Source: Gammaproteobacteria bacterium (lineage in GTDB: Bacteria; Pseudomonadota; Gammaproteobacteria; Pseudomonadales; Azotimanducaceae). Taken from it: 51,319 nucleotides of DNA. Position 1 is the first letter of the stretch. Each line of letters opens with the position of its first letter. The stretch spans positions 1 through 51,319 of the forward strand of contig VGVE01000010.1 of the NCBI GenBank assembly GCA_016874135.1, read 5' to 3'. The position numbers and the translations under genes were made by a program. Below the pieces are notes generated by a model. It made no database searches and had not been told where the DNA came from. It saw only the letters and a list, made by a program, of their open reading frames with translations. Of this stretch, positions 45,263-51,319 are shown one piece after another.

Positions 45263-47026
45263 ATGCGTCTGCGCACCACCTTCGTCCCGCACACCGCACT
45301 CGCATTCATGTGCCTGGTGATGATCGGGTGCAGCGTTCCCGTCGGACCAGATCGCGAACAGACGTTGCCCATGGCCATTTCCCTGGAGTGGTCTCTACCA
45401 GCACAGAGAGATAACGGCGAACCCCTTGGCACTCTCTTTCGGCTTGAAGACAACAACGGCGAACCCGTCTGTGAGGTCGGCTTCAACTGGTCATTCTCAA
45501 GCCGCGTGATTGGTCCAAACAGGATGCTTCAGCTGTGGTGTCGTTCACGCCTCGAGGTTCGTTCTGAAGACCTTGGCATCCCGGATGAAGTTTCCCGTCG
45601 CATGTCCCTGGCACTGTTTCAGGATCGAATTACAGAGCTCACGACCAACCATCAGTGGCGTAACGGGCAGTGGCAACAGATCAGCACCGACACCACAACG
45701 GATGGCCTTCGCGGCAGCGTCTCTCGCAGAGCCGCAGGTGCGGCTGCCTCCTACTCCGGGCTTACGCAGAGCGTGCAGCAGATTGGCGACGCAGAAATGC
45801 GGTTCGTCTACTGGACAGAGCATCACCCCTCCCGCGCCATCTACAAGGGAAGAACAGTCCTCGAGATCCCTGCCGACCTTGCAGCAGGAATGTTCGCATT
45901 TGATCGAATCTGGATATCACCCATTTCCGGCGGCGAGTTATGGCACTGTCGATTCCGGCCAGATGAGGATGAGAGCTGCGGTTCCATTGAAAAACTCGCC
46001 TACCCCGGCGGCAGTGCCTACGCTCTTGCGGCATGGCAGGACCATGTCTGGATAGCCGATAGTCATGGAAAGATCTGGAGCATCCGAAGCAACCTCGCTG
46101 AAGGCGAAGCTATCGAACTCGCATTCGACTCAAGCAAACTGGAACCCGCGTTCCCAGGGGAGTTCTACGCATTCGCAGTGTTTGGGGACAGCTTGCTTGC
46201 GGGCCACTATCCCACCGGCCAGATCGTAGGACTGAACAGGTCAAACTCAGCCATCTCCTGGCAACCGTTCGGACCGATCCTCGGACAACGAAGTTCCTCC
46301 CGCAATCCACTCACCACCAGCGAAATAGAGGTTCAGGCGTTGCTGGTACACGCGGGCAGGCTATGGGCAGGCGTGTATCCATGGGGCGAGCTTTATACCC
46401 TTAGCGCCGACGGCACACCCGTTCAGAAGCCGTTCCGTTTTTTTCGAGGTGCACGCAGCAACGTGCCGCCCTTTCCTTTTTCAGATCGATTGTTACGAGC
46501 CGCCTTCACCATCCATCCAGGGGCAACCGGACGATGCTCGTACGACGGCAGCTTCACGGAATTTCTCGAATGGGGCGGAAGGAACGAAATATCGGTGCAC
46601 AAATGCCTCGACCGCCTTGGTGGCTACATCTCGAAGACCGATTGGGGGCAGAGGGTGCCGTCACTGACTCTCGGCGCCACCGGGCTCTTTGCAGCCACCG
46701 GCAATCGCATGAATCACAGCTGGCTCGCGAGCCGCGACCGTAACATCATCACGCCGTCACAACTCAAGGACTATGGCCGAATATGGCGGATCGACGTACC
46801 CGGCACCTATGCCCGGCACTTTTCCTGGCCGAAGAGAGGTGTCTATCCTGTTTCCATGGAACAGAGCGAGGAAGGACCGATCCGCATGAAACTGCTGGAT
46901 GGCGTGGTCGATTTGCCGCTCAAGGACCCGGCATCGATCAGGTGCATACGGATCGGAAGAGGGTCGTTCGGAACTGCGCCTGGATTGATCAAAGTCTCCA
47001 GCTCCTCGATACCTGCTTGCGCGTAG
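45263..47026 (+). CDS. Uncharacterised lipoprotein
   Basis: The 587-residue protein begins with a basic, hydrophobic signal ending L-V-M-I-G-C, so Cys23 is a good lipobox cysteine and the protein is predicted to be membrane anchored. The rest is Trp- and Tyr-rich with repeated W-I-A/W-A-G and G-E-L-Y-T-L patterns suggesting a beta-propeller-like fold; I recognise no named family. AGGA precedes ATG 45263, and an upstream GTG 45245 is possible. Its 3' end overlaps the next exported protein's probable start. Its locus implies a role in surface polysaccharide, but that is inference. Confidence 0.6.
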   Translation: MRLRTTFVPHTALAFMCLVMIGCSVPVGPDREQTLPMAISLEWSLPAQRDNGEPLGTLFRLEDNNGEPVCEVGFNWSFSSRVIGPNRMLQLWCRSRLEVRSEDLGIPDEVSRRMSLALFQDRITELTTNHQWRNGQWQQISTDTTTDGLRGSVSRRAAGAAASYSGLTQSVQQIGDAEMRFVYWTEHHPSRAIYKGRTVLEIPADLAAGMFAFDRIWISPISGGELWHCRFRPDEDESCGSIEKLAYPGGSAYALAAWQDHVWIADSHGKIWSIRSNLAEGEAIELAFDSSKLEPAFPGEFYAFAVFGDSLLAGHYPTGQIVGLNRSNSAISWQPFGPILGQRSSSRNPLTTSEIEVQALLVHAGRLWAGVYPWGELYTLSADGTPVQKPFRFFRGARSNVPPFPFSDRLLRAAFTIHPGATGRCSYDGSFTEFLEWGGRNEISVHKCLDRLGGYISKTDWGQRVPSLTLGATGLFAATGNRMNHSWLASRDRNIITPSQLKDYGRIWRIDVPGTYARHFSWPKRGVYPVSMEQSEEGPIRMKLLDGVVDLPLKDPASIRCIRIGRGSFGTAPGLIKVSSSSIPACA

Positions 47027-48867
47027 CCCGCATTTTTCATGAATGCTGCAGGCCAGCTCTTCACAGATCCGGTTTACTCCTGGCAATTCTGGGGTTGAGC
47101 CTCGGAATCCATCCTGTACTCGCTGGTGAGTCACCTGGAGGCGACGAACCATGCATCACCCCACGCGACGGTTACGAAAACCAGGTATCACGGCTGTATG
47201 GTGCAAAGCGGGGCGATCTGGAGGTTCGGGTTGTTCAGGGCGGTTCATCCCAGGTTTTCAACAAGCGCCGGCAGGTTACCTCGGGTGATCGAATCCGTTG
47301 GCATGCCGATTCGCTGCACGGAAAAACTGTATGGGTTGAAACAAAGTGGAACAACGGCGAATCACAAATCGTCCTGAACTGCCGTCGATACGCTGCGAAG
47401 AACGCTGCGGGCACCAGACTCCTCAGCTTTCCGACGCTTCTCAAGTCGAAACTCGTGTGGGTGGAAACCACTCCTTACGCTGACAGTTCCGATCTGGTTG
47501 TCGCCCGTATCGATGCGGATCGTCTGACCGAACTCACTCGATTCACCATGCCGGGTCCAACCGACTGGCTCGATCGCAGGCAGCGTTCAATCCAGTCCAT
47601 CACCTTTCTGCCGCAATCAGCGGAGTGGCTCCTCGTGGAGCTGGACGTGAACAAGCTGACCCTCCAGGTGAAAATGCGAAGTGAACACCCTCTCTGGGTG
47701 GACTCGCGCTCTGGTGAGTTGCGGCGCGCCAGGGGCGAGCCATCTGCGACCACTCCTTTCTGGGCCGCACACTGGCTGGTCGCCGCCGAACATACGGAGC
47801 CGTTCGCAATCGGAAACGACCATCTGGGACGACTCGGGAACACCGCTGCTGAGCGCTTGCTTGCGATGTCCCATCTCCACAAGCTGTGGCCTGATTCAAT
47901 GGTACTGAGCCAACGCATCCAGCAAACAGCGATTGACCTGATGTCCACGTTGGACCATCAAGGTCGCACCTGCAGCACCAAATACTCCATTGATCGCAGT
48001 ACCTGTGTCGCATACGGCCATGACGTCATGGGGATACACAACGCCCTCCTGTCGGTACTGCCGGCTGTCGACAAAGAAACCGCGATGACCATTGCGGCAA
48101 AGGCGAGCCAGGCATTCAACTCCTATGCACCGGATCACGACGGCACGCACTGGCGATTCCCGCGCTGCATCGCTGAGCAGTTTGATGGAGTGCCAATGCC
48201 TTTCAATCAACAACACCGCCTGGCCCTGGTGGCTTTACTCCTTTCACGCCTGCCGGGGGAAGAAGAGAAGCGCAGGTACGCTGAGACCGCACTGAAGACA
48301 CTCAAGGCCGAATGGGTCGAACGAGAGGGCGTTCTTTCCTGGTTTTATTGGCCGGCAGTTTTCTACCAGGGATGGACAACGGACAGTGGTTTAAGCTGCA
48401 ACACACCGCAGCGTCTGCCAGAACTCCCAACGGTCTTCGACGACAGCTATCACGGGGCAATCGTTGCGGAATTCCTCCTCCAATCCGGCGAGGACTTCTC
48501 ACGCGTGGAAGCCATCGCGAACGGACTTGTCGAGGGTAAAAACCTCTGGCGCCTGTTCATGCAGTCTCCGGCGAGCATCGAATCGCCGATGTGGCGTAAC
48601 CTGCCGGTAGGTGTTCTTGCGGCGTCTTCGGTGGCCCGTCATTCCTACGCCAACAAGATTGTTCTGCCGATAGCGGACTTCGACAACCAGATGGCGTTCA
48701 CCGGCCAATCCTTCACGGCGTCCCGAACTCTGGCAAGCGAAAGGGCTGTCGCCTCGGTAATCATCGAATCTGCCCTCAGAAACGGACGCTGGAAACGAGT
48801 TGAGGCGTTGCAACCGGATAGTGATCTACCCGCCTGGTGGGAATCCAATCGTCCCTCGGTTCGATGA
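47017..48867 (+). CDS. Uncharacterised exported protein
   Basis: The protein has a signal segment (L-L-L-A-I-L-G-L-S-L-G-I-H-P-V-L-A) and about 600 residues with a beta-rich N-terminal part. From about residue 300 it becomes helical with W- and H-containing repeats, suggesting an alpha/alpha-toroid like that of some polysaccharide lyases or epimerases. I do not recognise a family. Start TTG 47017 is a guess; no ATG or GTG fits the signal. It overlaps the preceding lipoprotein's stop region and is convergent with the truncated gene at 48826-49173. Confidence 0.6.
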   Translation: MRVARIFHECCRPALHRSGLLLAILGLSLGIHPVLAGESPGGDEPCITPRDGYENQVSRLYGAKRGDLEVRVVQGGSSQVFNKRRQVTSGDRIRWHADSLHGKTVWVETKWNNGESQIVLNCRRYAAKNAAGTRLLSFPTLLKSKLVWVETTPYADSSDLVVARIDADRLTELTRFTMPGPTDWLDRRQRSIQSITFLPQSAEWLLVELDVNKLTLQVKMRSEHPLWVDSRSGELRRARGEPSATTPFWAAHWLVAAEHTEPFAIGNDHLGRLGNTAAERLLAMSHLHKLWPDSMVLSQRIQQTAIDLMSTLDHQGRTCSTKYSIDRSTCVAYGHDVMGIHNALLSVLPAVDKETAMTIAAKASQAFNSYAPDHDGTHWRFPRCIAEQFDGVPMPFNQQHRLALVALLLSRLPGEEEKRRYAETALKTLKAEWVEREGVLSWFYWPAVFYQGWTTDSGLSCNTPQRLPELPTVFDDSYHGAIVAEFLLQSGEDFSRVEAIANGLVEGKNLWRLFMQSPASIESPMWRNLPVGVLAASSVARHSYANKIVLPIADFDNQMAFTGQSFTASRTLASERAVASVIIESALRNGRWKRVEALQPDSDLPAWWESNRPSVR

Positions 48868-49173
48868 TGCCGAACGACAACAGTTCTCGCCTTCCTGGAG
48901 CGCCCCCCAGAGCGCACCAGCGAGTGCAACTTCGCAATTGCTGAGGCCTCGAAGCCCAGATGACCTGCGAAGATTGCGATACATTTCATCAAACGGTACA
49001 CCTTCTGCACGGGCAGCCTTAAACGCCTCCAGCAGCGCTCCTGATTCAGCCTCGAGAAATGATCGCAACGTCGTGATGTCAGAGCATCCCTTCAATGCAG
49101 TGGACAGATCGCGAAGACCCAATCCATGGCGAGACCCACGCAGACTGGCGGACAGTCCGACAACGAGAGGCAT
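48826..49173 (-). pseudogene. Probable truncated NAD(P)H-dependent FMN reductase-like gene
   Basis: From ATG 49173 (GGAG 7 bases upstream) the frame reads L-V-V-G-L-S-A-S-L-R-G-S-R-H-G, the flavodoxin-like FMN-reductase P-loop pattern. It continues with P-F-D-E-M-Y-R-N-L-R-R-S-S-G-L-R-G-L-S-N-C-E-V-A-L-A-x-A-L-W, which I associate with a family of NADPH-dependent oxidoreductases near FkbH-type genes. Such proteins are about twice this length. Here the sequence loses family character after about residue 95 and runs into the 3' end of the convergent exported-protein gene. A frame to 49260 is also open. Confidence 0.5.
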
Positions 49174-49283
49174 ATCCAAATCTCCGTTGACACTATGTAT
49201 AAGTATATGACCAGAGCTCAATTCGCCACCACACGCGCATTCGGGCTGGGTGACCGCCATGCCGAAGTTGCTACTCCCTCAGG

Positions 49284-51188
49284 TCACGAAGCACAACCGG
49301 GACCACTGATGTTCATCGGCAATTCAGGGGGTACATAGTTGTTCAAATCCAATGCCCACTTCGTACCCGTATCCGCCAACTGGTCACTAACGTGAGTAAA
49401 CCCCAATCGTGAAAAGTGTTCAGCAACCATGCCATTTTTTGCCGTTGGAACGTAAAGACCCAAGAGAAAGTCGACTCCCGCCTTGCGTGCACAGCCCACG
49501 ACTTCGCGGAGCATGGCTTCCTCGACCTTTCTACCCAACACCCTGCAGCTCATCAACCAGGTGTCGATATCCCATGCGGGCTGATCAAAGTGTTTAGCTT
49601 CCCTGCAGATGACGACCCCAATCATGCCGAAATCGCCGAAGCGATCCGCCAGCCGGAACTGGAACGTGCGGACTGTACGATCCTCAGCCAGCATCGTCAC
49701 TTCAGCTTCCGTATATCTGCGCGTCGTCAGGTTGAACTGATTCGATTTGTTGATAAGTTGCGCGATGCGCTGCCTGCCCAAGCTGTCGAACGACGTGGAG
49801 GTTAAGTTCATTTCCAGCGCTCGCAGGTAGTCCCCAAGATCGCGAACCCGCGCCATAACTTCCGCGCGCTGTGCCTCGGCAGCATATGAACCTGCCCGAT
49901 TCAGGTCTTCTTCCGAGAAGTTCACCGCTTCGAAAAGCCCGGCAGAATGCAGGTACTCCGCAAAAAGACTGACATCCGCCGGTAACTCCGGCACCGCGAC
50001 CATAGGTAACGCGGCTCGCGTTTGAGCTCGTTCTGCCGGATTGTCATCGAGGAGCACGAGCGCTTCGATGCCGATGTTGAGGGTCTTGGCAATCGCTTCG
50101 AGATTGCTAGCTTTGTCTATCCAGTTGGCCTGAAAAACTGCTATGTCCGATTCTTTCAACAGCATGTCTTGAAGTTCGCGAAAAGGACGTCTCGCCGTTT
50201 GATCATAGTTTTTCGAACATACGGCGAGAATGATCCCGCGATCTCGCAGATCCCGCGCCAACTGTTGAACGGCAAGATGCGCTTCACCCTCTGGACTACC
50301 TTGGCCGATTTTCAGATTTTCGACGCCATCATCGCCGACCACACCGCCCCAGAGCGTGTTGTCGAGATCGAGGACCAGACATTTACGCGACTTTCCCCTA
50401 ATGGCTCCCGTGATCCGGCCAATCGCGTCAGCGTAGAGAGGTCCGAACTCAACAGCAAAAGGAAGCTTGTACAGGTTCCAGTTGGTGGCTGAAAACCAGT
50501 TCACAACTCCAACGCGCTCCGCCAGGGACGCAACATCGAACAAGTAGTGGCCATGTTCTTCCGTGAGAGCGACGATTTGACGATTTACCTCATCGATCAT
50601 GGATCGAGGCGACCCCATGATTCGTCGATCAATATGGCCGAAGAGGAAGCCTGGGGGGTTGGCGAGTGTTGGAAGAATGAGCGGAGTGCCCCGATCCCGC
50701 ATCACCGAACTCAGGTCCCTGAGTTGCTGAACAGTCGATTCAATCTGTCGTATGGCCGCATCCGATTTCAAGGCAGGACGGTCCAGCTTCAACCACCGAT
50801 GGTCAATAGCCAGCAAAACGGCATCACACTTCGCCGCATTGATTTGCGATTGTGGATCAACGACTTGTTGAACAACTTGGTCGTAGGGGGCCAGACGAAC
50901 ATCAAGATCTACACCGTGTCTCGCGCCTGCGGCAGGCAACAGATCCGCAACCAGGTCGAGTGTTGAACTGCCGACCACTCCAAGTCTGAATGGTGACAAC
51001 GGCTCAAGCGAACATCCTTCACTACGCAGCTTGACAATTCGTCGTGACAGTTGCGCCGTCGCGACCTCATCCAGATCGAACCAGGCCAACTTCTGCGCCT
51101 CCGCTCCAGGCTTGTCCGCTAGCCGGAGTCGTTTCACAAGCTCGCGGAAGTTAGCGGGCTTTGAAGGCATCCAAGGCATATGAGCCAT
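49284..51188 (-). CDS. FkbH-like HAD-IIIC phosphatase / acyltransferase-domain protein
   Basis: The 634-residue protein has an SGNH-hydrolase-like N-terminal region (about 65-260), a HAD-IIIC domain with the nucleophile motif DLDNTLWGG at 274-282, and a GNAT-like C-terminal domain (about 470-620). FkbH-type proteins load glyceryl or similar units on carrier proteins, or modify surface glycans. AAGGAGG lies just before ATG 51188; a second in-frame ATG is at 51179. No acyl-carrier protein is recognised in the window. It likely belongs to the polysaccharide or glycan-modification system. Confidence 0.9.
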   Translation of the reverse strand: MAHMPWMPSKPANFRELVKRLRLADKPGAEAQKLAWFDLDEVATAQLSRRIVKLRSEGCSLEPLSPFRLGVVGSSTLDLVADLLPAAGARHGVDLDVRLAPYDQVVQQVVDPQSQINAAKCDAVLLAIDHRWLKLDRPALKSDAAIRQIESTVQQLRDLSSVMRDRGTPLILPTLANPPGFLFGHIDRRIMGSPRSMIDEVNRQIVALTEEHGHYLFDVASLAERVGVVNWFSATNWNLYKLPFAVEFGPLYADAIGRITGAIRGKSRKCLVLDLDNTLWGGVVGDDGVENLKIGQGSPEGEAHLAVQQLARDLRDRGIILAVCSKNYDQTARRPFRELQDMLLKESDIAVFQANWIDKASNLEAIAKTLNIGIEALVLLDDNPAERAQTRAALPMVAVPELPADVSLFAEYLHSAGLFEAVNFSEEDLNRAGSYAAEAQRAEVMARVRDLGDYLRALEMNLTSTSFDSLGRQRIAQLINKSNQFNLTTRRYTEAEVTMLAEDRTVRTFQFRLADRFGDFGMIGVVICREAKHFDQPAWDIDTWLMSCRVLGRKVEEAMLREVVGCARKAGVDFLLGLYVPTAKNGMVAEHFSRLGFTHVSDQLADTGTKWALDLNNYVPPELPMNISGPGCAS

Positions 51189-51248
51189 ACCCCCTCCTTA
51201 ACAAAATAGGCTTTCACAGGTGATTCGCAGAACAACCCTTGGGATCGG

Positions 51249-51319
51249 TCACCACCTGAATTGAAAGACCGTCAGTGCAGCTCGGATTTGATCCATCGTG
51301 CTGAATTCGATGAACACCA
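51249..51319 (-). CDS. Partial ORF at window edge
   Basis: The minus-strand frame ending at TGA 51249-51251 encodes V-F-I-E-F-S-T-M-D-Q-I-R-A-A-L-T-V-F-Q-F-R-W. It is compatible with the end of a small protein just upstream of the FkbH-like gene, but too short to identify. Being next to FkbH, an acyl-carrier protein would be a natural expectation; no DSL motif is in this fragment. Confidence 0.3.
   Translation of the reverse strand, partial: VFIEFSTMDQIRAALTVFQFRW

Overview
The window reads as a chromosomal segment of a GC-rich gammaproteobacterium, not resolvable below class by eye. The evidence is the set of class-typical neighbourhoods: hisE-tatABC, glnA followed by ntrBC, secB-yibN-gpmI-envC-ctpA-yibQ, mutY-yggX and panBC. 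There are no phage, IS or CRISPR signatures.

Positions 1-12900 are housekeeping. They hold the end of hisE, tatABC, xthA, then dtd and typA on the minus strand. A PP-loop/NFACT-like protein is translationally coupled to a TusA-like sulfur carrier. A nitrogen-control block follows (glnA, a DUF4124 protein, ntrB, ntrC), carrying a sigma-54 promoter and two identical, oppositely oriented NtrC-type operators at glnA and at ntrBC. The block ends with trmL and a secB-rhodanese pair. A strong multi-hairpin intergenic element lies between the convergent xthA and dtd.

Positions 13000-24900 hold the gpmI-envC-ctpA envelope block, with two broken genes: a small membrane protein (one frameshift and three in-frame TAG codons) and a yibQ-like divergent polysaccharide deacetylase (one frameshift). 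A Rieske and a VOC gene sit between ctpA and the yibQ remnant. hisB-hisA are adjacent on the minus strand without hisH or hisF. mutY-yggX and panB-panC follow.

Positions 24900-33500 hold a dienelactone hydrolase, an EamA transporter, a minus-strand Anbu proteasome-like peptidase coupled to a large transglutaminase/DUF2126 protein, tRNA-Phe with a clear promoter, an acyl-CoA dehydrogenase, a prohibitin-like protein and a RidA protein.

Positions 34000-51319 form a surface-polysaccharide locus. Four coupled enzymes (WlbA/WbpB, WbpD, WbpE, WbpI types) would make a UDP-2,3-diacetamido-2,3-dideoxy-mannuronic acid precursor. A flippase, a WbpG-type sugar amidotransferase, two GT4 enzymes and a nucleotide-sugar epimerase/dehydratase follow. 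Beyond them are a minus-strand GT2, two unfamiliar exported proteins, a probable truncated flavin-reductase-like gene and an FkbH-like HAD phosphatase. The C6 dehydrogenase WbpA, an initiating transferase, a polymerase and the HisH/HisF-type partners of WbpG are not in the window.

The most promising leads are the PP-loop/TusA pair, the amidotransferase-bearing polysaccharide locus with its two uncharacterised exported proteins, and the two-gene Anbu operon. All functional statements rest on motif recognition by eye; no database search was run.
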